Positions 54,796 through 64,000 of a stretch of 64,000 bases of DNA are shown in pieces (positions within the stretch are counted from its first letter, which is position 1; every line of letters starts with the position of its first letter). The stretch is from Amorphophallus konjac (Eukaryota > Streptophyta > Magnoliopsida > Alismatales > Araceae): contig CM040117.1 in the NCBI GenBank assembly GCA_022559845.1, forward strand, positions 9,696,856 through 9,760,855. The letters run 5' to 3'. Under the pieces are notes generated by a model. It was not told where the DNA came from, did no database searches, and saw only the letters and a list, made by a program, of their open reading frames with translations. A program made the position numbers and the translations under genes.

Positions 54796-57258
54796 ATGGA
54801 CGGGAAGCGCCCAGTAACCAAGAATGCTCGTCTTCACGCAATTAAGGAGACCGAACAAGAAGAAGAAGGCAGACTAGTAGAAGGTACATTGAAAGTTTGT
54901 TCCAAGTCTGCATATGTCTTAATTGATACTGGTGCTTCACATTCAATTATTTCTAAGAAGTTCGCTGATCCGTTACCCCTAGAACCGGAATGGATAAAAT
55001 TAGTCTTGTCTACTCCTCTAGGAAACGAGACTGACATTACACACCATTACCAGAACTGTGAAGTATTGGTTCATGGTAAGAATCTCCCTATTGATCTTAT
55101 ATGTTTAGATCTAAAGGAGTATGATGTCATACTAGGAGCGGATTGGTTATCTAAATATCAGGCAACGGTCGATTGCCGCAATAGCAAGGTTACTTTTGAG
55201 GAATTTCCAGAACTGATCTTTACTAGCCCCAAGAGGCGAAGCAAAACCCCTCTTATTTCGGCTCTCCGAGCTAGCAAGCTCATTAGGAAAGGATGTGTAT
55301 CTTTCCTTGCATTCGTCACGATTAAGGAGGCTAAGGAAACTAAGATAGAAGACATCCCGGTGGTACAAGAATTTCCGGACGTATTTCCGGAAGATTTGCC
55401 TGGATTACCCCCACAAAGAGAAGTGGCCTTCACCATCGATTTAGTTCCTGGTGCTGGTCCAGTTTCTAAGGCACCGTATAGAATGTCACCTGCTGAACTC
55501 AAGGAGTTAAAGGAGCAATTGATGGAACTCATTAATAAAGGATTCATAAGACCAAGTACTTCCCCATGGGGAGCGCCTGTATTATTTGTAAAGAAGAAAG
55601 ATGGATCCATGAGGTTATGCATCGACTATCGACAGTTGAATCATCTCACTATCAAGAACAAGTATCCACTTCCGAGAATCGATGAGTTGTTTGATCAAAT
55701 TTCAGGATCCAAGTACTTTTCCAAAATTGATCTTAGGTCGGGATATCATCAGTTAAGAATCAAGGATGAGGACATTCATAAGACTGCATTCAGAAGCAGG
55801 TACGGCCATTATGAATTTGTTGTAATGCCTTTCGGACTAACGAATGCCCCCGCTGCCTTTATGCAGTTAATGAATAGTATATTCAGGCCTTATTTGGATC
55901 AATTCGTGGTGGTATTTATTGATGATATATTGATTTATTCCGAGACCAAGGAAGAGCATGAGGAGCATTTAAGGATTGCATTACAAATATTGAGGGCAAA
56001 CCAATTATATGCAAAACTCAGCAAGTGTGAATTCTTGCTTGAGGAAGTGACTTTTCTCGGACATGTTATATCAAAGGATGGCTTATCAGTAGATCCATCA
56101 AAAGTTGAAGCTGTAAGAAATTGGGAAAGACCGACCAATGCTAGCGAGATCCGAAGTTTCTTAGGTCTTGCTAGCTATAACAGGCGATTCATCAAAGATT
56201 TCTCTAAGATCGCCGTGCCACTTATGAGGTTAACTCGCAAGGAGATCCGTTACGAATATAGTGAGGAATGCGAAAGAAGCTTCCAAACTCTCAAGGATCA
56301 TCTTACTACAGCTCCTGTCTTAGCTTTACCGATGGAAGGAGAGAAATTCGAGGTATACACTGATGCTTCTGGCATTGGCCTCGGATGTGTTCTAATGCAA
56401 CAAGGAAAGGTTATAGCTTACTCTTCTCGTCAATTAAAGAAGCATGAAGAGAACTATCCCGTCCATGACTTAGAATTAGCCGCGGTAGTATTTGCACTAA
56501 AGATCTGGAGGCATTATCTATATGGAGTACAGTTTACTGTATACTCCGATCACAAGAGTCTCAAGTATCTTTTCTCTCAAAAGGAACTAAATATGAGGCA
56601 AAGGTGTTGGCTAGAATATCTCAAGGACTTCAACTTCAATGTACAATATCATCCCGGAAAGGGTAATCATGTAGCAGATGCTCTTAGTCGAAAGCCGAGA
56701 GCACTGTTAGCCAATTGTATGATTCAAGAATGGAAGTTCCTGGAGCAATTCTCTAAGCTTAATATAAGCATGGACACGAACTTCAAATGTGTCACATTAT
56801 CTCATATAAGCATTCATCCATACCTATTATCTGAAATACGAGCGCTTCAAGATAATGACCCAATATTAATAGAGATCAAAGGCAAACTGGAAGGACAATC
56901 TGATTTCCAAATAACTTGTGAAGGAAGATTAATGTTCAAGAATAGAACTTGCATATCGGATTGTCCCGAGTTAAAGAAGAAGATCTTAGATGAAGCTCAT
57001 AGATCAAGGTACACGATTCATCCTGGATCTACCAAAATGTACCAAGATGTGAAAAGAAATTTTTGGTGGCCCAACATGAAAAGGGAAATAGCGGACTACG
57101 TGTCGCGCTGTCTCACATGCCAACAGGTCAAGGCGGAACACCAAAAGCCTGTCGAAAAACTACATCCTCTAGATATCCCTAAATGGAAGTGGGAGGATAT
57201 TGGTATGGATTTCATCATGGATTTACCTAAATCAAAAGGAGGACATGATGGAATATAG
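54796..57258 (+). pseudogene. pol: Chromovirus B pol: protease, RT, RNase H, integrase N-terminus
   Basis: 820 codons. Protease [12 protein letters not shown] near residue 45 and [13 protein letters not shown] near 115. [45 protein letters not shown] and catalytic [12 protein letters not shown] near residue 375. RNase [57 protein letters not shown]. Integrase zinc finger: [18 protein letters not shown], then [10 protein letters not shown] with the first catalytic D. It stops at TAG 57256-57258 after HDGI, where relatives have tryptophan (TGG to TAG). All enzyme motifs are intact. Confidence 0.96.
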
Positions 57259-57825
57259 GTTATTATTGATCGATTGACTAAATCGGCGCATTTCTTGCCA
57301 ATCAAGAGCCGATGGTCAGTCGATGTGTTGGCTGCATTATACATCAAGGACATAGTCAGATTACACGGTATTCCTGTTTCTATCGTATCTGACAGAGATC
57401 CCCGTTTTACTTCTCATTTTTGGAAGGGACTACAACATTCGTTGGGAACAAGGCTTAACTTTAGTACAACTTTTCATCCTCAAACGGATGGTCAGACCGA
57501 GAGAACTAATCAGGTGGTTGAAGATATGCTCAGAGCTTGCATCATTGATTTTGGTGGAAGCTGGCATGATCACTTGCCTCTGGTTGAATTTGCATACAAT
57601 AATAGCTACCAGGCAAGTATACAAATGGCACCTTTCGGAGCCTTATACGGAAGAAGTTGCCGATCACCCTTATGCTGGGACGAAGTTGGAGAGAAACAAC
57701 TATTAGGTCCAGACATGGTAAGGGATACCACTGAGAAGATACAACTGATTAGAGAAAGACTGCAAGTTGCTCAGTCTAGGCAAAAGGCATATGCTGATAC
57801 AAGAAGGAGAGATTTTGAATTCTAA
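57259..57825 (+). pseudogene. pol: Chromovirus B integrase core
   Basis: Same frame after one stop: VIIDRLTKSAHFLP, VSDRDPRFTSHFW (second catalytic D), HPQTDGQTERTNQ (catalytic E), then VEFAYNNSYQAS and ALYGRSCRSPLCW. It ends at TAA 57823-57825 after FEF, explainable as CAA to TAA, before the next conserved block. Confidence 0.94.
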
Positions 57826-58224
57826 GTTGGAGATCATGTATTTCTCAAGATATCGCCTGGACGTGGCATACAGAGATTTGGTGTTAAGGGCAAGCTTACA
57901 CCAAGATTCATCGGACCTTTCGAGATACTGGAAAGAGTTGGCGAGGTTGCTTATCGCATCGCATTGCCTCCTCAATTGTCCGAAGTACATAATGTGTTCC
58001 ACATATCTATGTTGAAGAAGTATGTACACGATCCAGCACATATTATTGAACATGGAGACTTAGTTATCCAGAAGGATCTCACCTACGAACAGAAGCCCAT
58101 AAAGATACTAGATCGTGAAGTACGTACTCTAAGGAATAAGGTTATTCCCATGCTAAAAGTACAGTGGAATAAGAGTTCCGATCGAGAAGCCACATGGGAG
58201 ACCGAGGAATTCATGAGGAAGTAA
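57826..58224 (+). pseudogene. pol: Chromovirus B integrase C-terminus with chromodomain-like block
   Basis: In the integrase frame VGDHVFLKISP, LTPRFIGPFEILERVGEVA and VFHISMLKKYVHDP (the GPY/F-type module) are followed by IKILDREVRTLRN..VKVQW-like LKVQWNKSSDREATWE and TEEFMRK, the shortened chromodomain of this group. Stop at 58222-58224. FPEL follows in frame, so the ancestral protein was a few codons longer. Confidence 0.9.
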
Positions 58225-58303
58225 TTTCCAGAATTATTTTAAGGTATATACTCTACACTCTCCATATATATATATACTATGGAATTTGGGGACCAAATTC
58301 TTT

Positions 58304-58317
58304 TAAGCGGGGGAGGG
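58304..58317 (+). other. Polypurine tract of chromovirus B
   Basis: taagcgggggaggg directly before the LTR start TGTAGCAACCC. Confidence 0.88.
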
Positions 58318-58424
58318 TGTAGCAACCCTGGAAAAATAAAGATTTTAAAAATGGATCAAATTAAAAAAAAGATAAGTAAATAGATGATGAAAGCCTAAAC
58401 GCATAAGAATAATCCAGAAGGAAA

Positions 58425-58645
58425 ATAACGCCTTTTATCAAGGCGCTGATTTAAAAGGAAACGCCTCTGTCTAAGGCGTTAATTTAAAAAGGACGCCTAC
58501 ACCATAGGGCGTCAAATTTCAAACGACGGGAAATAAAATTAAGGAAAGGAAAGGAAACACCCTCACCTTGGGCGCGTTTTTAATAAGAAACGACTAGGAC
58601 AACGTCGTCAATTAAAACACACGACCTAGCCTAAGACGTTAATTC
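58425..58645. repeat. ACGCC/GGCGT hairpin array in LTR B, part 1
   Basis: Short inverted repeats with taattt-like spacers: aacgcctctgtctaaggcgt, acgcctacaccatagggcgt, and the weaker acgac..gtcgt near 58590. Arms are 5-6 bp, loops 6-9. Confidence 0.75.
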
Positions 58646-58783
58646 AGTTTGTGTTCCGTTCGAACTAGGACATTATCCAGGGAAAGTTTATGGATTAGTA
58701 CGAGTTAGTAGAATATAGTAAGGACTCTATCAAGGTAATACTACCCTTTATCAAACTTTAACTCTATTAGGGTTCCTAATAAC

Positions 58784-58793
58784 TCTATAAATA
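58784..58793 (+). promoter_or_regulatory. Putative TATA box of LTR B
   Basis: CTATAAATAT preceded by aataact and followed about 30 bp on by tcgacccagaatgc. Position fits a U3/R boundary. Confidence 0.55.
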
Positions 58794-59344
58794 TCCTACT
58801 GCTCGACCCAGAATGCTATTTGGCGTTCTGTGGATTGTTGCTGTCATACGTGAAGAACAGGTAATGTTCTTCCTCTTTTCTTTTCCTTTAGTTATGAATG
58901 ATGAAGGAAACTAACGTCTTCATCTTGTGTAGGAAGTCTACGGTAGGTAGTACCTCTCTTGTCAAAGAGAAGATCGTGGAGTCTTCATCATCATCCTCTT
59001 CGTCTGCATCTTCTTCCAAAACCAGTAAAGAAGATATCATAGAAAGAGTCTTACCCTCTTCTCAGCAACTCTTATCGTCACTACATCCTCTTCGGTGTGC
59101 TGCCGGTGATTAAGTTCGGAAGCAACCATCTTGTGGGTGCTGCTCTAGTTGCTGTTAGAAGTTCATGAGGCTCTGTTTGGAACAGAGCATCGTTTTCTAT
59201 CAGAATCTTTCACGTTTCTTCTTCCAGATCTTCATAAGGTAGGTTTTCTCAAGATCGTAGCCCAAACTAGCTTAAGATCTTAATAATATCATCGGTCGTG
59301 CATGCATATAGTTTTATTGTGGTTTCGGATGTTTTCTCTGTAAT

Positions 59345-59835
59345 TTCAAAAAGAAACGCCCTTGACAAGGGCGCTAATTTAAAGAAGCGACCCACACTAG
59401 GGCGCTAATTATTGTTTTGACGCCCTGCCCAGAAGTCGTCAATTACATGTAATTAATAAATACCCACGTTTAAAATTTAATATCTATGTAACCATGAATC
59501 TAATATATTGCATGAGTATACCTGTGAAATCCTGCTATTTTTCCTGTCATGATCATGTACCATTTTTCCTGAAATTTTATTATCTGAAAATTGATAAATT
59601 CTTAAATTCACGACCTTGTCTAGGTCGTCTCTTATTGAACTAACGCCCCAGACCAGGGCGCTAATTGAGAGGTAACGCCCCTGTCTAGGGCGCGTTTTTG
59701 TTAAAATTCTATAATATTGGAAATTCAACAAAATAGAAATAAAGAATGGACGACTGCTGCATAAGTCGTCAAACTGTAAATAAACGCCCCTGTATAGGGC
59801 GTTAATTTCATTAAAAACGACTGTACCTAAGTCGC
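59345..59835. repeat. ACGCC/GGCGT hairpin array in LTR B, part 2
   Basis: Continues the same unit: acgcccttgacaagggcg (59355), cgaccttgtctaggtcgt (59610), acgccccagaccagggcg (59643), acgcccctgtctagggcg (59676), acgcccctgtatagggcgtt (59784), acgactgtacctaagtcg (59817). Each is followed by ctaattt or ttaattt. Confidence 0.8.
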
Positions 59836-61324
59836 TATTTTCCTACATTACTATTTTCACTGGTTACTGTCAACCGAGGGTTTTATATGTATATACATAG
59901 ATATTATCTGGCACTATATTTCCACTCCGTGAGTATAGTCCCATGTTTTATGATGTCTTATCGCATTACCCTCAATTCTCGGTGACATACAAGCTCTCCT
60001 TTGGACATTCCGTTCCTTTGGACTAGCGAGTTAGTCATAGAAACCTCCGTAAGACTCCTCGAGCCTTGGATTCCCTCAAGGCCGACTGAGCGGGTTGTAC
60101 CATAAAAACCTATCACCCTATTTTTGCCATGTCACTCTATAGAAACATGGTATACCGGCCCTCATATTATGCTATGAGTATGATATGAGAATTTTCTTAA
60201 TGAACGGGGAAAGCATGCCATCAATGTGATGTTCTTGTAAACCCCAATTCTATATCAACATTGTTATGATATTCTTGTAGACCCCAATTGTATATTAAAC
60301 TTGATGTTCTTGTGGACCTCAATTCTATATAAAGAATGTCCATACTTATTTGTCATGGTACCCGAGTTAGGGAACCAATTCCACCTAGTTTTATCGATAA
60401 TCGTGATTGTACCGTTATTATCGCCATTCTATGTCAAGTGTCATATTTTTGGACTCTACTCTATCCAAGTTTATCCAACATGTCTACAAGTTTTATCCTT
60501 GAAATTCCATATTGGCTGTACACAAAAGTGGATGTTAAAATACATGACTAATGCCTGCGCATATAGGGCCCGATCTGGTCCTGGGAGGAGCACTCGAAAG
60601 TACTTGTGCCCATGGGAGTTGATTGATCACGGTATTGGTATTATACCAAAGTGCATGACTAGCTTGATTGAACATTCCACAAATCTTGTACTTGTACTTG
60701 ACTTGATATTACATGACTTGCGTGACCCGAAAAAGGGTAATTTCATACTTGCGTGCTTGAACGTGATAGCCAAATTCCAACATGACATGATGAATACACT
60801 TGCTTGAATATCTTGATATCTTTGATATAAGTTCTTGAAAGTTCATGACTAGTTCTCGTCGCTATCTTATTATTATACACTCTCTCTATCTTGTCATTTT
60901 ATGCGAGCATGCATAGCTATAGTGCATTCATGAAAGATGTAATTACTTAAACCCATTGCTAGTTCTTGAGATATAATTTCCTACTGAGCGTTCGCTCACT
61001 TAGTGTTTCCCTACTTTTCAGGTAAGTCCGACGATGAGGGAACTCAAACGGATGGGGAAAATCAAGAGTGAAAGAGATAGAGCATCTCCCGTGTTATCTA
61101 GTCTTTTTCATATTTTCTTGAGTCAACCTTGTATTTTTCCTTTATTTTAGTTAGTACTTCATAGGTTTGTAATAGACATATTCTTATGAAGGAATAAAGG
61201 ATTGTGTTATCTTTACTTTTGCGCATCTCTGATTTTGGTGTCGAATACACTAATACTCTGATTGACATGATTGATATAAACTCGTCACGCGTCTCTGGGT
61301 ATCTTCCACGCTCGGGGCGTGACA

Positions 61325-61680
61325 AACGACTTCAGTAGTGTCTGATTCTGAGCTCGGGTGCTGTCGCAGCATCCTCGTCTTCCCACTGTTGAGAACCTGT
61401 TACAGTCTCTGCAACAGACCTGCCACTATGTTCAACCTTCTGCCCCGACCAGAATCGGCATCCACAGAAATCAAGAAAATTCTGGTGTCTTCCCGGTCCA
61501 GCTGCAAAGAGTTTCCCACTAGTTTCATCTTCAGCAAAAATCCGGAGTGATCGCAGTGTCAAGAAAACCGACTGTCTGTCCTGAAGCGCAGAGAGTGGAT
61601 AACATCGGCATCGGCGGCCTTTTTCATCACTTCTAGCTCGAATTCCCCTCCCCGCTTGGTGTCACATCAAAATATTTATT
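61325..61680. other. Unidentified sequence right of chromovirus B
   Basis: GC-balanced, no supported ORF (two overlapping 70-76 codon frames on opposite strands have no domain). It does not continue element A, so the B insertion cannot be a simple nested copy within A. Possibly LTR leader of another element. Confidence 0.35.
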
Positions 61681-63839
61681 GATTGATTAGGTCATTTTAA
61701 ATAAGCCCAAATGACCCAAATCCAAGCCCACAAGATTTGGCCCATACTCTAAAAGCTTAAAATAGGCTATTTACGAAATTTAGGGGATAAATATACCAAA
61801 TATCGGATAAATCAACAAAGAGTTTGAAATAGTTCAAATTCAATGCCAAGGGATAAAAATGGTCTATCGAGGGACCACCCCAGGTGTAAAACGGTCTCCA
61901 CTTTACCGCTATTATCCGTCCGATTGTGAATGGTTAGGAATGTGGAAATCTTGGTTTCCTTCAAACCTAATCACTAGGGATCAATGTTATCTATTAATTA
62001 GAAGAGTCTAGAATGCTTGAGGATTGAATTGAAACCATAATCAGGACTCTAGGTTCGTTCAAATCCTCAAAACCCTAGCTAACCCTATAAATAGACCTTA
62101 AGTTTTACCTGCGCGACCCGGCTTGCGTGGACCTAAGGTAAGGATATATTATTTCAGGTAGGTTCTTTAGAGTATTTTGTTCATAATAGTAGGGTCTAAC
62201 CACCCTCAAAATTTCATCTTAGGAGATCAAGCCATTAGGAAGAAAGAAGCATCCAAAGTCGCTGGATTGGTATAAGCAACCCAGGAACCTGTACGAGTGG
62301 GACAGTTTGAGCAGTAAATTAGAAGCCCTAAACAAGGTAATTAGATATAGGTTCTTTAGAGTTATTTGTTCCTTTTAGTACCATCTTCTTACCCTTAAAA
62401 TTTTGTGGTCATAGGTGAAGAGAATCAAAGGTTAGAAGGCCACGAAGTTGCTAGTTCGGTTCAGGATGAGCAGAAACTAGGGTCAAGTTCCTGCATTAAA
62501 TTCGACATTTAAAGCCCAGTCCAGAGGTAGGTTATCTCATGAACAGCTTAAACTTGATGTTAGGAGTTATTTGAGAGATTCTTTTTTTATTTTATTTCTT
62601 ATTTTGGTCAAACAACCAATTAATTAATCAATAATCAATCGATTAGTTGACCGCGTAGGCGTGCAGTCACATAAGTGACAGATTTATTATGCGCTCATTC
62701 TGACCCGTATCGGGCGAGAGTGAGATTCCGGTCTGGACCAGTAGTCCGCCATACCATAAAGCCTATGGCATTAATTACATCCCCCATAGGGGAGAAAACC
62801 TTTGCTTAATTACCGAGATAATGGGCCGTCCGAGGCCGAAATAAGATGCAAATGGACGCATATGGCGAGGTCACATTAAATGCTTTTATCTATCATGCAG
62901 GAGAGGCATGGTTCATTAAGGTAGAACCCTTATTACATGGCGGAGGACATAGGCCCGAAGACCACCATCGCGCATAGCACATGCTTCCGGTCGGGCGTAA
63001 CCCGGCCTTCCGTCAGTGCCATTTGATATACCGAGGGCCTAGACAGGTAGACATGCATTAACATGATGCGCGCAAACGCACTAAGATGTGGTGACAGAGG
63101 CATGATGACAAAAGCATGATAATACCAAACATAATAGTAAAAGCTTGATAGGAAAATGGTTTGGATTTGAACAGCCCCCTTTTTATTTGATTTATTATTG
63201 ATTGGGTTTATTAACCTCTACCATGGGAGGCAAAGATTGCTCTGAAGGCGAGCGAGGGATTAAGACGGCGCGATAGAGAGTACTTTATTTAAAATCGGCA
63301 CGACCCAGGGATGGTAAACTCTTCAACGATGCGATCAACCATAGGTAAAGGGGGTTAAAAGGCACGGTCATGGGTAGATGGTTTACCTGACGTGGCTAGC
63401 TTGGGGCGTGCCGGATTAGGGCATGCCGGGTATGGACCATTGAAAATCTTTTGAGTTTGAGTCTAGTTTTATTCCAGCGCGGGGGGGTACCACGCCGTAT
63501 TAGGGCGCGCCGATTAAGGCTATGTCGGCTAAGCTGATTTTTTGAGATATTTTTTTAGTCAATTTAGTTTATTAAGATGTTCTTGAGGATTTTGGGTTTG
63601 ATTGTGATAATTGTTTATTAAGTTGGAGTCCCAAGCTCTCCAGAAGCGGAGTCATAAGCTCGTGCAAGGTTCATACTCAAGCACGACATTCATTATTTAA
63701 GAAACAAGTTTCATTAAGTCCAGATTACAAGGGTAACTCATTAGTTGAAACCTGGTAAAAATTGGGCAGCATCTCCCCATCCCTGGAGGATTGCAGGGAA
63801 GAAGCGAGGACATGCTCATGTAGCGGAGTAAGCCCCTAA
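61681..63839 (+). repeat. LTR-like sequence, non-coding
   Basis: TATA-like CTATAAATAG at 62085-62094, preceded by ctaaccc and followed by gcgcgacccggcttgcg, recalling LTR B (ctataaatat..tcgaccc). Near-repeats of aggttctttagagt..ttgttc at about 62160 and 62349 are each preceded by aggta. Further on, gtccgccataccataaagcc (62745) resembles a block in LTR B at 60091 (ggttgtaccataaaaacc). There are no ORFs of note. Limits and orientation are uncertain. Confidence 0.45.
62085..62094 (+). promoter_or_regulatory. Putative TATA box in LTR-like sequence
   Basis: CTATAAATAG within aaaccctagctaaccctataaa. No gene follows, so it most likely belongs to an LTR. Confidence 0.4.
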
Positions 63840-64000
63840 TGTAGCACCCCCGATAAAACAATCGAGAAAAATTTAAAACTTCTTCCTAAAAGAATCCTAC
63901 CTAAAGGCCATATATAAAGAACCCAACCTCATGAGGGCTATAATATAAATATGCAAGCAAATATCACTTTATGCCATAAAGAATCATGAATACCTTATGT
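63840..64000 (+). repeat. Possible start of another LTR (runs off the window)
   Basis: TGTAGCACCCCCGATAAAAC resembles the start of LTR B (TGTAGCAACCCTGGAAAAAT), and the sequence changes to AT-rich. Only 161 bp are visible, so this is tentative. Confidence 0.4.

Larger units (their letters stand above)
54487..61324 (+). mobile_element. Chromovirus B, 5'-truncated Ty3/gypsy element
   Basis: Starts inside gag at the junction with A, and continues through zinc knuckles, protease, RT, RNase H, integrase with C-terminal chromodomain-like block, polypurine tract and a 3.0-kb 3' LTR. The 5' LTR and most of gag are absent. Protein motifs resemble element A, so both probably belong to the Tekay/Del group. 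The pol frame is long (820 codons) and broken only by three single-base nonsense changes, so B was intact more recently than A. Confidence 0.93.
58318..61324 (+). repeat. 3' LTR of chromovirus B (3.0 kb)
   Basis: Begins TGTAGCAACCCTGG and ends CTCGGGGCGTGACA. TATA-like CTATAAATAT at 58784-58793. A Ser-rich 71-codon ORF (58898) lies in the leader and has no domain. The 3' part has the ctactgagcgttcgctcac block and an AT-rich tail. A hairpin array is listed separately. Confidence 0.9.

Noticed and set aside
60301..60807. 168-codon ORF in LTR B
   Set aside because: It lies within the 3' LTR between TG..CA ends, has no domain, and overlaps repeated 'gaccccaattctatat' units.

Overview
The window looks like intergenic heterochromatin from a flowering plant, probably a eudicot with a large, retrotransposon-rich genome. 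I cannot name the species. The grounds are plant-type Ty3/gypsy chromoviruses primed by initiator tRNA-Met, a CACTA (En/Spm) DNA transposon with plant-specific transposase domains, and a plant LINE RNase H. I found no single-copy host gene, rRNA, tRNA or CRISPR. Nearly every base belongs to a transposable element or a fragment of one, and most elements lie inside one another.

Left half (1-31681). A minus-oriented LTR-like host sequence (1-544, continuing at 29350) was hit by a solo LTR of family C (545-29344, TSD ATAGA). That solo LTR was then split three times. The first insertion is a rearranged cluster of a coding-free LTR element with a 95-bp internal domain (551-5370, TSD GTAAT), which includes a 1.7-kb palindrome and a captured gag fragment. 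The second is an unrelated 2.2-kb solo LTR (6831-9023, TSD GTTTG). The third is an 18-kb CACTA transposon (11089-29065, TSD TTA). The CACTA carries a decayed TNP2-type transposase, a 5'-truncated LINE copy that fused its RNase H in frame to that transposase, and a second gene whose proline-rich exon is amplified in tandem with its intron. The last intron of that gene holds a 6-kb satellite array with a higher-order repeat. An AT-rich host stretch follows (29350-31681).

Right half (31682-64000). Chromovirus-like element A begins with a 2.3-kb LTR (31682-33980) followed by gag, protease and RT. A minus-strand chromovirus E (36596-44084, TSD CAGAG) interrupts its RT/RNase H junction. A complete LARD-type element (44311-53787, 3.7-kb LTRs, no coding region, TSD TCTTG) interrupts its RNase H domain. 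The LARD is the same family as solo LTR C, and its LTR and leader resemble those of A, so A-like elements are the likely source of its proteins. At about 54487 element A breaks off inside integrase and joins, out of context, the gag of a 5'-truncated chromovirus B (54487-61324). The remainder (61325-64000) is LTR-like sequence without coding capacity.

Three signals stand out. (1) Several otherwise different LTR families carry arrays of short GC-rich hairpins (TAACG..CGTTA, TGACG..CGTCA, ACGCC..GGCGT, GCGCTA..TAGCGC). (2) Almost all premature stops in A, B and E are explained by C-to-T or G-to-A transitions, as expected of methylated DNA. (3) The CACTA holds a tandem exon-intron array and an intronic higher-order satellite.
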